Assembly: GCA_025738555.1 (NCBI GenBank)
Contig: JAOVFP010000009.1
Location: 4,814,749 to 4,878,748, forward strand
Direction: 5' to 3'
Source of the DNA: Cyathus striatus
Taxonomy: Eukaryota; Basidiomycota; Agaricomycetes; Agaricales; Nidulariaceae
Length of the DNA stretch: 64,000 bases
Within the stretch, counting starts at the first letter, position 1; each line of letters begins with the position of its first letter. Shown in pieces: positions 45,695 through 57,355 of this stretch. The notes under the pieces were generated by a model that did no database searches, was not told the origin of the DNA, and saw only the letters and a list, made by a program, of their open reading frames with translations. A program made the translations under genes and the position numbers.

Positions 45695-47586
45695 TATGGC
45701 GTTTAAGCTGCACATTTATTCGGGTGCCGTGCTACTTAATGTCAGCGCGCCCTTTGGGAGACTCTAGCACTACTTTCGTTGGTGCCGCGCCACCTTCTTT
45801 TGACTTTTTCTCAACTTGCCGCCACTTGTTCATCCAAGTGCTACTTTGCTTTTTTGACCCGCGCCACTTTGTGAGTCCACTCAGCGCGAACCAACTAGAG
45901 CAATTTGTGTTCACTTATTTCTGACAGCCCTGCGACCCGAGCCAGAAGTGGAGCGACTAGAAGAAAGGCGTATCAAAACGAGACATGAGTTCCAGAGGCC
46001 AGTGCTCAGAGGTGCGTACAGTTCCATAGTGAATCAATCATAGTGCAGTATGGGGCCCAAAATGATAAAGCGTAGATGAAGCCCATTGCATAGCGTTGTG
46101 ACCTGACTAGGACTGCTGGCAGTGTTGGAACACGGAGGGTTGCTTATGCAATCCATGCGCTATTGATGCGCCGTGCCGACAAACAGGATGCCGACTCTCC
46201 CTGCCTATGACGTGCATTGACTCATGGTACTTACAATTTTTCGATCTTTTCTAGTATTACAAAGATGTCTGCTCCCTCAGTTTGTCTCACAACGATACGA
46301 GAACTGAGTATTCTCTTATTATCTATTTGTCATATCTTATAGGCAGTGGCAGCAGAAGACGAAACAAAGACAAGCCAACTTGAGTGCTGGTTAGTGGCAA
46401 CGGAGGATGCTGCCAAACAATGCAAATTAACATGTACACAAGAGTACATATTTGCGTGAACTTGAAGCCACATGCGAAATGTTGTTTATCTCCCATGGCA
46501 GAGATGTGTTCGAGTAGCACCGGCAATTCTGAATTCTGATTCTATGTACTCTGTCGCTCACCGCTTGACCATACAACGTCAATTGTCAATATTCTTTTTC
46601 CAATGCCATAATAATATACCGGACATTGTCTTTCCCCATATCCATTGCGCTCTCTACGTACCAACTTCTTGCACTCATAATATCCTATTCTTTCTCCTGG
46701 ATGCTATCGTCAAATAGGCAAACTCTCGACATAATGTGGTGAATGCTTTAGGACTGCAGGGGTGCTGGTAACAAAGTGCGTGTATATGTCAAGAGTTTCG
46801 TTTCTTCTGTATCATTTACTGATGCATGTCAGGCCATTTTGTGCACCAGGGCCCTAATCACTATGTGGTCATCATCCAGCGTGAGCCGCCTCGGTTTCTC
46901 TCTCCTCTATGACTTCTTGATACTATCATACTCTCACAAACCTAGCGTACCTTTTGATGCTCTGATGCATACCGTATATCCAGACCCCTCTTCCATATGG
47001 TGCCGGGCCCCTTCTTATGCAGTATGCTTCTGGTTGAGTGCTACATGATTCCATCTGTGCTCCACTTCTATGGTTCGTTCCAAGCTCGTTCCCCCTTGCT
47101 TGTCTACCACATTGACGCATCATTTTGTGGGCACTCAGCCAATCTCACCGCTTACACACGTCCGACGGATTGCCAGCACATTGTTCTCTTCCATCTCATA
47201 CGTAGCACAGTCTATTTACACGTATACTCCCTCGCTCATACCACTTTTAGTTAAAAATAAGTATTTTATACAATTAAAAATGATTGTAGACTATTCTACT
47301 AGCATATAATGTATTTCATTTTGAGTTAAAAATTATTGAAATTATTAGAGCACTTGGGTTATCTGGCTGAAAAAGTGGCGCTGAGTGGACTCACAAACTT
47401 GAAGTAGCGCGGGTCAAAAAAAGCAAAGTAGTGCTTGAATGAACTGAAAAAATGGTGATAAGTTGAGAAAAAGTCAAGAGAAAGTGGCGTGGCACCAATG
47501 AAAAGTAGCACTAAGGTCTCCCAAAGGGCACGCTGACATCAAGAAGTAGCGTGACACCCGAAAAAATGTGCGGTTTAAACGCCATA
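45695..47586. mobile_element. 1.9-kb element with long terminal inverted repeats
   Basis: The left arm (45695 to ~45900) and right arm (~47370-47586) are reverse complements at high identity, both with TATGGCGTTTAA outermost, then GCACATTT and TTCGGGTG. The arms contain shorter repeated words of the form GTGCTACTTT, GCGCCACTTT and TTTTTTGACC, likely binding-site repeats. The ~1.47-kb interior has no transposase; its frames are unrelated and short, so it is non-autonomous. No target-site duplication was recognised (flanks GAAATGAAA and GTACACTGT). The right end lies 165 bp from the pair 3 partner gene. Confidence 0.75.
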
Positions 47587-47750
47587 GTACACTGTTCCCA
47601 CCATCACAGCGCCAATTTTTAACGTGGAACCAATGGTGCACCTTGATCCACGACGATATCATAGTGGTTTATGGCTGGAAAGTGTCTCACCAGAGATTAA
47701 AAAACAAATATTAACCAGAAATATTCCATTATACGGGAATTGAGGCGAAG

Positions 47751-48401
47751 CTATTTCCCCTCTGGCGCATCCTCTTCATCAGGATACTCATCGTCTGAAT
47801 ACATGCCAGAATTAGAGAATATTGTAAGCCTATACCACTTAAACCTCTTGCGCATCCTGTCCTTATCTTCTTTACTCTCGAATTGGAACAGATCACACAT
47901 CTGCTCAAAAATCGCGTCTTTTCGTGTCAGAAAAGTCTCCATATTTCGCTGAGACTTGTTCAACATGAAAGGAAAAAGGATGTTTCGTCCATCAAGCACT
48001 ATTTGAAGTGGAAAGTAAATCAACCTGGCATAATAACAAAGTAAGAAAATCTGCTGAGGCACTTGCCATATGAAATACTACAACTTACGGGTCCTTTTTC
48101 TCATCCAGCTGCATTTCGTTCCATCTACCCGACAATATCTGCTCGACATCGGTGACACTGTTCCAGGTGTTTTCTGGGTCCCACTTTTTACGAATTTCCC
48201 AGTTTTTGATGATCCAGCCGGCCACATAACCTGGGACTTTGGCTCGTTCCTTCTGAGTCAGTTGACCACGAACAGGTGGGAGACGGGTAATCTCTTGAGA
48301 TTTCGGGAAAACAGCTTCATATCTGTGCAGAAAAAGAATACTACCGTCAGCTTTTCATAAGTTTTATAGCGGAATTCAACCTACATGTCGCGCTGAACCA
48401 T
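47751..48401 (-). CDS. Small unknown protein, partner of nuclease-like gene (pair 3)
   Basis: ATG at 48401 (MVQRD, 17-nt first exon), two introns, stop at 47751; predicted 174 aa. Its middle is VPGYVAGWIIKNWEIRKKWD. Its C-terminal half is RNMETFLTRKDAIFEQMCDL then RMRKRFKWYRLTIF, ending in an acidic tail DDEYPDEEDAPEGK. It matches the pair 2 partner along its length, including the position of the first two introns. No known domain, signal peptide or membrane segment is evident. It is head to head with the nuclease-like gene at 48925, 523 bp apart, so co-regulation from one promoter region is likely. The acidic end may hint at a DNA-mimic or protein-binding role, but that is speculation. Confidence 0.7.
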
Positions 48402-48924
48402 TGTGAATAAAGTCGGTTGTGGGAGAACCAGGTCTATGTCCGTGAACTGTATATTACTTATATATAGCATTTTCAATCAACGTCATGTGCAGTGGGCGGC
48501 GTAGTCACGTGTCCGACACGGCATCGCGGCACCGTCTGGCAACAGCGACTGTTAATCTTATTTAATAATTTTGTTTTCTAGTGCAGTTCCATTTTTTAAA
48601 CATGCTCTCACACGTTAGAAGTATCTCGAATCTTCGAAAATAATGCTGTGTACTTATAAGTGAATCACTGTACCGCATGGAACATGGTGCATGACCATGT
48701 AACTGTTTACCTTCTCTGTGTGTACACATCAGTATTCTTTACCAAAATTGAACTATCGACTAATTTTCCAATTATGATTGCAATACATTTAACCATGTGG
48801 GGCAACATTAGATAAAATTGATGATAGATCTGACAACAACAAAGTTCCGAAAATCCTAATGAGTTTTGATATATAAGAAAGGCATGTAGAATTAGTTGTG
48901 CACCCGAACGAGCTCAGAACTAAC
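48402..48924. promoter_or_regulatory. Shared divergent promoter region of pair 3
   Basis: 523 bp between two ATGs facing away from each other. It equals the corresponding space in pair 2 (1360 bp minus the 834-bp element and its 2-bp target duplication = 524 bp). TATATATA-like stretches near 48450-48470 and 48870-48880 could be core promoter elements for the two directions. Confidence 0.5.
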
Positions 48925-50067
48925 ATGGAACACGTATCACTCCTTTACTCCCTCACTCTTCTCAATTCCTATATATACAACCCTAGAAGAACAGAAGACT
49001 TCACACATCCCGTATGGGCTGATATAATGACAGATTTATGCCGACCAATATCCAGAAGTCTTCTTCCCACCCCTCAGTACCGGCTTTATGTTTCACCGCG
49101 AGACCTGGAGCAACCTGCAGATCCCAACATTTCTTTCTTGACGCAAAGTGACAAAGAAGCTAAAGGCGTTATCACAGACTTTTGCATTCTGTTGCCAAAC
49201 CTGACGTTAGCGAACGATACGTCGAGAGTTTTGAATGTCGATGAAGTGCTTAAATACATGGAGCCTGGAATCAACTTCCAAGAGTTTGTTGTCAAGTCCG
49301 CATTTATTTCGGCTCTCGTAGAGCTCAAGCGACCATTATCACGCCATCTTCCTGATGTGAAGTCATATGTAAATCACAAGGAAAGAGGGTTGGAGCAAGC
49401 GAAGCGTCAAGTTACAGCGCAGGCTGAATGCTTATTTTCCATACCAAAATATGCATCTCAGAAGCACGTTATTTTGATTGCAGCTGTGGGCGAGTGGTGG
49501 ACTATGAGGGTGATGAAGAGAGAAATGGGCCATAAGTTCGCTCTTGGTGGATACGAGAGTCTTCTTGAAGATTTGGATGAAGATGATAGGGAGGAAAACG
49601 ATGAAAAAAGGATGCTGGATGAAACTGATTGGGATGATATTTTCTATCCTCCTAATAAGGTTCCATCCATTGCACAGGTAGAGCTGGAGAAAGCAGAAGA
49701 GTTGGAACGACAGCGGGAAGCGAAGCGGATTCAGGAAATGGAAGAGTTGGAGCGCATTGGTGATACATGGGCCGGAGAAAGCACCCCAAAGAAGCAGCTT
49801 CAGAATTTTCTCAAGGACGATAAGATAGCACCTCGATTCTGTACGGAAACAACAGTTAATGAACTTTACCGGCTCCAGGGTAATTGCACCGACGCCCAAT
49901 ACCCGTTTATGTATAGAGAAGTTGGAAAAATCCCCGAAGTCAAGATTACCAAGGAGAGTAGTTATTTGTGGTGTAATCCGATGAGGATTGGAAGCCCCGC
50001 ATCAAAAATCTATTTGGACTTCATTAGGAATGAACTGAGCGACGCTGCTAAAAATCACAGGTACTAA
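48925..50067 (+). CDS. PD-(D/E)XK nuclease-like protein (pair 3), intronless
   Basis: ATG at 48925 (MEHVSLLYSLTLLNSYIYNP), chosen over the upstream GTG because it aligns with the pair 2 start; single exon, 380 aa. Core residues are D85 (VITDFCILLP), E133 and K135 (FISALVELKR), then Q162 and Q166 in LEQAKRQVTAQAECLF and the strand HVILIAAVGEWWTMRVM. This is the D-x47-ExK pattern plus downstream helix typical of PD-(D/E)XK enzymes. A charged coiled-coil-like spacer (~230-290) precedes the C-terminal motif NPMRIGSPASKIYLDFIRNE ending KNHRY. It is the best-preserved of the three. A nuclease role is inferred from the motifs; no DNA-binding domain was recognised. Confidence 0.75.
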   Translation: MEHVSLLYSLTLLNSYIYNPRRTEDFTHPVWADIMTDLCRPISRSLLPTPQYRLYVSPRDLEQPADPNISFLTQSDKEAKGVITDFCILLPNLTLANDTSRVLNVDEVLKYMEPGINFQEFVVKSAFISALVELKRPLSRHLPDVKSYVNHKERGLEQAKRQVTAQAECLFSIPKYASQKHVILIAAVGEWWTMRVMKREMGHKFALGGYESLLEDLDEDDREENDEKRMLDETDWDDIFYPPNKVPSIAQVELEKAEELERQREAKRIQEMEELERIGDTWAGESTPKKQLQNFLKDDKIAPRFCTETTVNELYRLQGNCTDAQYPFMYREVGKIPEVKITKESSYLWCNPMRIGSPASKIYLDFIRNELSDAAKNHRY

Positions 50068-51052
50068 ACGAACTCCCTTAGGACTATGATATTTGAATAG
50101 AGATGTCACTTGCTGTACTATGATTTGGTGTAAATGAATCCATCAGCAAAGTCTGGGTTTGCTACCCGATGCTACATAACATTATATAGTACCATAGCAC
50201 CATAACAAAGATTCACCTTTATTAAATACTGTATAGGCTCCCACCTATGCTATAGAGTTCCATATAGTTTGTACTGCATACTATGGGTTGCTATGGGGTA
50301 CTGGTGTCATTAAGTAGCATACTATGGAGCAGGAGCCATCTGAGTGCACTATGAGTTGATATGGTAGTCATACTGCTAGCATATTTCAAAAATAATATTG
50401 CTTCTTGCTGATTTCGCAAGTTCAAATTACAAATTAGACTTAAAACAATATATCAAGTACATACACATAGAACATATACAATATAAATACAGTTTCCCCA
50501 GCACCGGAAGTTTCAGACACCTGCTTCCATTACTGAAATTTACACTACCTTCCTTCACACTTCAGCTCACTGCTCACCGCTCCTCGCCACCACATATCGC
50601 TCTCTAACACCCCGATGGCATTCATGTACTCTCACCACCCCCTCTCTCCAACAAAACAAAGTCAAAATTGAATTCACCAATCTACATCCTCTCATCCAAA
50701 ACAAGCTGCATGCCAGACTGGTAGCACTTGGTATCTCATTTTTTTGGATTGGAGTGTGGGGTATGAGTGGAGGTACATGTCTCCGGATACGATAGGTTCC
50801 TGAGGCAAGATATGTTAACAGTGTAAAGAGGGGAACGGAAAGGAGGAGGAATAGAGGGAGGTATGAAGAATGAATGAAAGGGAAGATGAAGAACAAAGGG
50901 AGGAAGAAAGAAGAGGGGATGGAAATGGGGAATTAAGGAGCGAAGAGGCAGGGACGGAAGGAAGGAAGGAGGAAGGAGAAGGATGTGCATCAAGGATTAA
51001 ATGAAGGGATGGGGGAAAGCATATACGAAAGAAGGAAATACGTACCATGATA
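50068..51052. other. Intergenic, no gene; short foldback and purine-rich stretch
   Basis: Around 50186-50310 words like TACCATAGCACC and GGTTGCTATGGGGTAC suggest a decayed foldback element. 50830-51040 is strongly G/A-rich on the plus strand (C/T-rich minus frames are compositional). No gene recognised. Confidence 0.4.
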
Positions 51053-51337
51053 CTGTACCCTTTTGACCAACTGTTCAGTAACGCATCACACGACGCCATG
51101 AACTTGAACAAATATACGTTTCGTCACGCATCACAGCTCCCCATGAACAGAGGTACAAGGAAATATTTAAAATCATAAAATAAAATCGTCGCTTTTTGTG
51201 AAAAATTTAGCTGAAAATCGTTTAGTGATGAACAGATCCTCAATTTGTCACGCATCACACTGACCCTTGGACAGAGGGTCTAACTGTTCATCGTCGTCAC
51301 AACATAATTCGACGAACAGTTGGTCGAAAGGGTACAG
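51053..51337. mobile_element. 285-bp MITE with TA target duplication
   Basis: The left end CTGTACCCTTTTGACCAACTG and right end (reverse complement, with one mismatch in the first 20) form ~24-bp TIRs flanked by TA at 51051-51052 and 51338-51339. The word CACGCATCACA (or ACGCATCACA) occurs three times inside. There is no coding capacity. TA-flanked short elements of this type usually depend on a Tc1/mariner transposase. Confidence 0.8.
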
Positions 51338-51394
51338 TACACCGTCCCTGCCCTGCACCTTTGAAGGCACATATTGTAATGTCGAATCACCCTC

Positions 51395-52960
51395 ACACCA
51401 GACTCTTGATCATACTCCCATTAATTCCATGCCACACACGCACGATGCCCAAGACTGCAATTATCGCATTCCGAACAGGCGTTAAGGTCTTTGAGTGGTG
51501 TTGGAATCGAGATGGAGGATTTTGCCCCATGATTTGACACGGACCTTGGTGACCCAAGCCATAGCGCACATCTCCATGATGAAGTACTTCAGTCCCATGG
51601 AGATTCCGTCGAGAGTGACGATACCAAGAACAAGGCCGCCTAAATTGTTGATTGTCGAGAGATCCTTTGCGCCAGTGGATACGTCGAAGAGAGTACGAGA
51701 GAGAAGGAAGGAAAACACCAGTGTCATTGCCCCACTGAGGAGACATATGATGAGACCGAAGAAGAGGAGGGATTTGTATGGCTCGCTGGGGAATATGGCG
51801 CGGTTAAGGGTCCAGAAGGGTGGTGGAAACTCGTTGTCTTCCTCTTCTTCCTTCTGCTCGACTCTGAATGGCTTCTCGACGCGAATCTGCACCTCCTTAT
51901 CCCACCTCCGTCTCACGAAAGTCCTGTCCTTACTCACACGACTTGGATCCACGCCGTTATGCTCGATATCCTCCTGCTCCTCATCAAACCTTTTCATCGA
52001 GAATATCAGACTCGTAGGGATGAACTGTAGCTCGATCTTCTCCCTGGAACTGCCAGTGCATCTTGAAGAATAGGAAGGTCATGTATTTGAATACTCAACG
52101 GTTGTCTTGGTCTATGATCCTTGATCTCGGGCTGAAGAGTTATCCAGCGCGAAACACGATACATTTCCTGCGCCTTCTTCTCTGGCTTTTCGGAGGTGTT
52201 CGACTCAGGTTTGATGGCGGTGAGGTCAGCTATGACGTCGAAAATCCAATTGCTGAGGGTAAGAGGGGAAATGGCGATACTCTGGTGTTTGAATCTCGAG
52301 GGGACAGTATCTTCCCCATCTGAATTGTCCTTGAATGCCTTATCCTAGTCGATCAAGACTTCTTCGCTGCCAACTTCTCTAGGGACAAAACCACCGGTGC
52401 GTTGTTGCGAAGCAAGCATCTTCCTGAACTCGCCCTCATTCCTATCAAAATTGAGAGAGCAAGATGAAGTGAGAGAAGACGAGGGTGAAGCAGCTTCGAG
52501 GTCTCCGCGATATCCCTGTTCCACGATGCGACCACACTTCATAACGTATACGAAGTCACCCTTGTCGATCTGGGAAAGCTCGCATGTGATAACGATGGTA
52601 GGTTTTCTGTGACGTAAGTGCTTTGATGACCTCGAAAACGAGAGAGCGCGAGGTAGCGTCGAATGATGTACCAAGAACAGGGCCGACGTCAGGATTCCAT
52701 TATCTCACGTAGGAAATCTCCAACTGTTGCCTCTGTCTACCACTCAATGACACCCCTCCACCCCCTCCTAGAACAGTCTCGTATCCCTGAGGTAAGTCCC
52801 TAATGAACTCATGATCAAAAGCGGCTCTACATGCATCTTCAACTTCTTCTATGTGCATAGACTCGACGAGCATCCAGAACCAGAGAAACCGAGAAGAATG
52901 TTCGTGTACACTCTTCCCGTCAAGAACGATACCACCTATTGGATCACAGGGGTAATCCAT
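51395..52960 (-). pseudogene. Ste6-like ABC transporter pseudogene (second half)
   Basis: Parts of one transmembrane domain (SEPYKSLLFFGLIICLLSGA, VFSFLLSRTLFDVSTGAKD, LGIVTLDGISMGLKYFIMEM) and of a nucleotide-binding domain (HEFIRDLPQGYETVLGGGG, VSLSGRQRQQLEIS, DATSRSLVFEVIKAL, FVYVMKCGRIVEQGYRGDLE) are present. The signature loop LSGGQ reads LSGRQ, and the Walker B DEATS is broken (PDVGPVLGTSFDATS). The blocks are out of their normal order: the TMD piece lies downstream of the NBD piece, as expected for the linker between the first NBD and second TMD of a full transporter. Ste6-type proteins export lipopeptide pheromone. Stops and frame changes make this non-functional. Confidence 0.75.
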
Positions 52961-53689
52961 GCACTATTGATGCGCTGTGCTCATTCAGCCAGCAGAATGC
53001 CGCCTACTCTATTCCACTGAGCCGTTATTGAAATTTTCGAACGTATCTTGTATTTAAGTAGCTTAGCAAGCAGTCTTGCAACTCTCCTCAGTCAATCGCT
53101 ATCTATTGCGAGAGCTGAGACTATATTGCTTATAGGTTATGGGCCCCTCCCCTGCTCCCATGAACAAATAAAAGGTCTCCAGCACCAAGACAACCAGCAG
53201 TAGCGCACCCCACTATCCGCACAAATCTCATCCCACTGTCCAATCCTCGCTGCCATCTCCAACCCAACCCAACCTCAACCTCAACCTGTCATCGCACCCG
53301 ACAACCGCATCCAAGGGTACACGAACAGAAGATGTTCACGCATCCACGCAGAGCCGAAGACGAAGCAACCCAGACCCAGACAGCTCATCCAAGACGAGTA
53401 ATGGCACGGGCACATCCCAGCAGCCTCTTGAACAGAGCGGGTACGACCACGGGATAGATGTACGCCCGCACCAGTCACAGACATGATATCGTACGAGGGC
53501 ATCTGCAACATAAACTGCTCCAGTAAATCTAAGAACGATAAGCGGCATTCAGCCTCATACCGCAGTCTATGGTGTTTTGAACATCCAGCTTAACCCACAC
53601 CTAGCCCCCCCGCGCACCCACACCCCCTCCCCGCTTCCTCAAAAAACCAAACCAAAACAAAGAAACGAAAAAGAGTTCACTATTCGGAT
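52961..53689. other. Unclassified stretch between pseudogenes
   Basis: ~52950-52980 repeats a short segment near 46160 (AATCCATGC(A/G)CTATTGATGCG). A minus-strand frame at 53281-53548 is Cys- and Trp-rich but matches nothing I know; it may be eroded coding sequence from the neighbouring IML2-like pseudogene. Confidence 0.3.
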
Positions 53690-54880
53690 AGCGCTTTAAA
53701 GCTACGTTGTGCCACGTTGATGTCGACACCTTCAAATGTAAAACTTGAGAGTATGAAGTGGAAGATGAACAGGGCCATGTCGCATATTGACCGTCGGACG
53801 CCTTCGGATTCTGGGTGGGGTGGTTAGTTTGGTTCGTGAGGAGGGTGAGAGTGGGAAACGAAGAAGTGAGACGAAAAGAGGGAGGAGTGGAAGAGGGAAA
53901 GAGGAAGAGGAGGTGGTGAGGTGCAGTGACGGAGAGGAAGAGGAGAGATACGAAGGGCAGAAGGGAAGGGGAGCGACAAGAGGGAAACGGTAACTGTGAA
54001 GATGGAGATAGAGATGAAGGTAGAAAATGTGAAAAGGAATAACGAAAGGTAAAGAAACCGAACATCAAAAAATAACCCACCAACACTAACACTCGGCCCC
54101 TATCCCCCTCACACCCCCCAGCATGCATTAATAACCCCAGTGCCCTTTCCCGATCGTCACGATATCCAAACAGCTCCACCAGGGTGCCCAGCCGTCCCGG
54201 AATCATACTTAGTATAATGTCGCACATCCCCGCCCCCAGATAGATTCCGCTGCAGAAGTGCACGTCGATAGAGGGGTCGTAGCCTTCTGAGTGGGCGGCG
54301 TCTGCTGCTGTAGTGTAAGATACGAGAAGAGGAGTTGGAAGTATAGGATGTATAAGAGAAGAGAAAGGGAAGGATATATGCCTCTTTTATGAAAGCCGAC
54401 CAATCCCCGGAATACACGATCCCCAGCAAGACCTTTCGAATAGACTCTCGGCATATACGAGCTCGGTGTTTCGCTCGAGGGGGGACATGCTTTTGATAAA
54501 GTCGACGCCAGAGGAGCCTAGGGTTCCGAGGAAAGAGTGTTTTTTGCGGTGCTGGGATGCGATGTGGCTGCCGTGTTTTGTGTGTCGGATTGCTGCGAGG
54601 AGGTCCTGTGAGACGGTGAGAATGGAAGAGGAAGGAAAGGGAGGAGGGACGAACATCATCTTCGTAAGGACATTAGACCTTTCGCACATTGTATTAGGCC
54701 GTAGAAAAGTATACTCATTCCCTAGATACATCAGTGTCGTCCAAAGCAGTAAGAGAAGGAACGCACTTAGTAATATCATTGTTGTTACAATCCTCCTCCG
54801 ACTCGATCATATGACTCTCAAGGAACGGCCGAGCGCATACAATATGCTTTGTATATCATCGAGTGCGTCTGCTGGGACGT
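53690..54880 (-). pseudogene. IML2/TTC39-like (DUF3808) protein pseudogene
   Basis: It reads, across frame changes, LGTLGSSGVDFIKSMSPLER, ELVYAESLFE, LLGIVYSGDWSAFIKEA, HFCSGIYLGAGMCDIILSMI, GRLGTLVELFGYRDDRERAL and a last exon with TFEGVD-NVA. This order (TPR-like helices with AE...LLGI.YSGDW and LR.GV.LG.G..NL.LS..P) is that of IML2/TTC39 family proteins, implicated in inclusion-body and lipid handling. The frame shifts at ~54440 and ~54190 and the missing N- and C-terminal thirds show it is dead. Confidence 0.7.
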
Positions 54881-55089
54881 AGGGCTGCTTCTTGAGCTTG
54901 AATCGTATCCTCTTCTTTCCGTGTAGAAGTCTCTGTGGGTGTAGATGTAGCTGGCGTGGGTTATTCGAATTGCAGGGTCGAGTCGAAGGAGTGGTCGAGG
55001 CAATTGGAAATCGTAAGCTGAGCCAGGACTACTGGGCACATACAATGTTCTGTGACTTCCGCACGAGCCCACAAGTACAGTGAGTGGCT

Positions 55090-56760
55090 CTGGTTCCACG
55101 TCCAACTCATTTCCCTTCTCAACGATATTACACAAATCCAGAAACTCCTCCCACTGTCTTGCAGAGCTTCCTTGTCCTCACCATGTACTCCATGACCATA
55201 ATCTCGATCTTTTCATTACTGAAGTAATCTGGTGCCTTGTACTCCCCTGTAAGATAGCTTCTGAAAGCACACTCTATCTGTAATGAAACATATATTACTA
55301 TGTGCCAAAGTAGAGGAGTGTGAGGAAAACTCACGCCAGCAGTTGCCATTGCAATGAAACCTTTAGGATATTCGTCTTGTCTGGTCACGCGTGCTATGAC
55401 CATTGCCTTCCAAAAGGGAGAAATGGTGTCGATAATGAACTGTGAGGCAAATAGCTTGTGTCCTCGCTAAAAGAATATGAGTGCACATGTAATGTAGGCG
55501 GAAGCTGTAGAACGCACCCTATAGTTAATATCCTTCGGATTACCCGTACATCCTTGTGGGACAGGGACTCGAAAAAATGCCGGACCGTTATTCTATAGTG
55601 CCCGTAGAGATATTTCCTGGTATTATTCTTGTTTCCTGCGAACTCGGACTGTTTACAGTGTTTTCGACAACTTTAAGCACCATTGACCCAATGTTGGAAC
55701 GGCAGAACTGTATGCGGTTGTAGGACTAGAGTACAGAATCCAATTAATGATTGAAAGAGACGTGTTGAATGTATAGAACTTACATGCCGATAGATAACAC
55801 AACCTGTTTCCTTCACTTGGTACCCACTATCCAGAACAACGGCATCAACAATGTCTTAAACAGTGGAGACAAGGAGGGAGCACTTGGTAGAGATGGTGCA
55901 TGGTGTATCTGAGGTGTAAAACGCCCATTCAATCATCGAACGTGCGGTCTTCCAGTGATTTCGAATGAACAGCGGAAGAGTTTTCGCATCGTCACTAGTA
56001 ACCGATGACCCAGAGTCTTCTCTCTTTACCGTAGGAGTTGCTGGTGACGACGAACCCTTGCCTGGAGTCTTGAGCACAGTGGGTAAGATATGGAAGCCAG
56101 TAAGAGTGTCGGACGTCGAGCAGTCTGCTTACCTTCTTCCGATTGGAGGTGTTCGTGTTATGGTAGTATTGGTTACCTTCACCTTTCGGATAGAAGGAGT
56201 CGAAACGATCGATAGATTGTCACAAAATGCCACCATCCGTCAAAGCTCATGGCATCAACCATCGGAACACACCCCATTCTCAGAGAGTAGAAGTACATAC
56301 CTCGTTTCCAATGAATCTACCTTCCTGAGCCTCGTATTCACCCGAATCCGCATCTTCATCGTCAAGTCCTCCAACACGAGAGTCCTGTGTAGATGTGTTT
56401 TCGTCTTGAATATGGGCAGGGAGTGCGGAGTGTGCATGGTTGAAGGCCACTAGATCAAGACCAGCAAGATTGTCTGGTCTAATCCAACCGGAACCGGGGA
56501 AATTTGAGGTGTGTATGTGATCAATCAATCGTTCCTAAGTAATACAAGTAGAACTCAGGTCCTTGCTTTCTTCCTACCACCGTTCAGCTTCGCCATCAAT
56601 CTTTTTCCGTCGATATCCTGTATGTGCTTAGTGAGTACTCTATCGACTAATCTTGCTTTATCATAAGCAATAACTCACCTTTGGAAAATCAGCTGCTATC
56701 GCAATTGATACATCTTCATCAAGTGCTCCTGTAGTGTGCTAGGCAAACTCAATCTGTGGG
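55090..56760 (-). pseudogene. DUF6532-like protein, degenerate
   Basis: Exon-like pieces: LDEDVSIAIAADFPK, DIDGKRLMAKLNGGRKKA, IDHIHTSNFPGSGWIRPDNL, KTLPLFIRNHWKTARSMIEW, QFIIDTISPFWKAMVIARV, then YPKGFIAMATAG...IECAFRSYLTGEYKAPDYFS. The last block (P.GFIA.A...IE.A...Y.TG.....F) resembles DUF6532, common in agaricomycete genomes and often near KDZ-type transposons; function unknown. In-frame stops (~55855) and an unspliceable middle argue for decay. The family call is tentative. Confidence 0.45.
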
Positions 56761-57355
56761 TATCATTTGACTCTAATTTGACTGCTTCACTTCGGATTTC
56801 CGCTGAACCAACTCTACTCGGGCATTAGTGTGTTACTTCACTTGTCTTCAAGGTTCTCATGTTGTAACTTTTATGTAAATTGCACATGTAGTTTCATGTT
56901 TTGTCGATACTATTCTACAGAGTGTCTTATATCTAGAGTATGGCTTGGAATGGGATGTGTTGTGTTATGGTAGCATGAAATATGCGGCTGTGCACGGTAC
57001 GATCGGTGTAACTTGGGTTGGGTAACCTTGAACGGCAGGGCAGAGACTGACACTGGTACATAACGCCTCGTACCCGGTGGGCGCAGCCCCGCCCGGTGAG
57101 ACAAGAGAATTCTTAGCCTCCAGATATCGCCAGCAGAAGTTTCATGCTGCCGTAACAATACGAAGCCGACGGCAACGAAGTAAGGCAGACTTGGTGTTGA
57201 GAGCAGTGGGTAGAAGAGCCGGCAACGAAGCAATAGACGAAAGAGGAGAGTGCTCTTCGCATAGGGGAACAGGAGACGGGTGTCTCTCGTCTCCAAGACC
57301 ATGCATCGAATGCGTTAGCGGAATGTCGAGCTCGTCCATCTCGACGCAGGCCATA
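56761..57355. other. Spacer with one P/S-rich minus frame
   Basis: A minus-strand frame (VEMDELDIPLTHSMHGLGDE) at ~57142-57350 may be an eroded exon; no family recognised. 56800-56905 is related to 14840-14945. Confidence 0.3.

Noticed and set aside
46776..47309. Overlapping open frames inside the inverted-repeat element
   Set aside because: No transposase motif, low-complexity content, and several frames open at once; treated as non-coding interior.
53787..53993. Arg/Glu/Gly-rich plus-strand frame
   Set aside because: Antisense of a pyrimidine-rich intron-like part of the IML2-like pseudogene; no recognisable protein.
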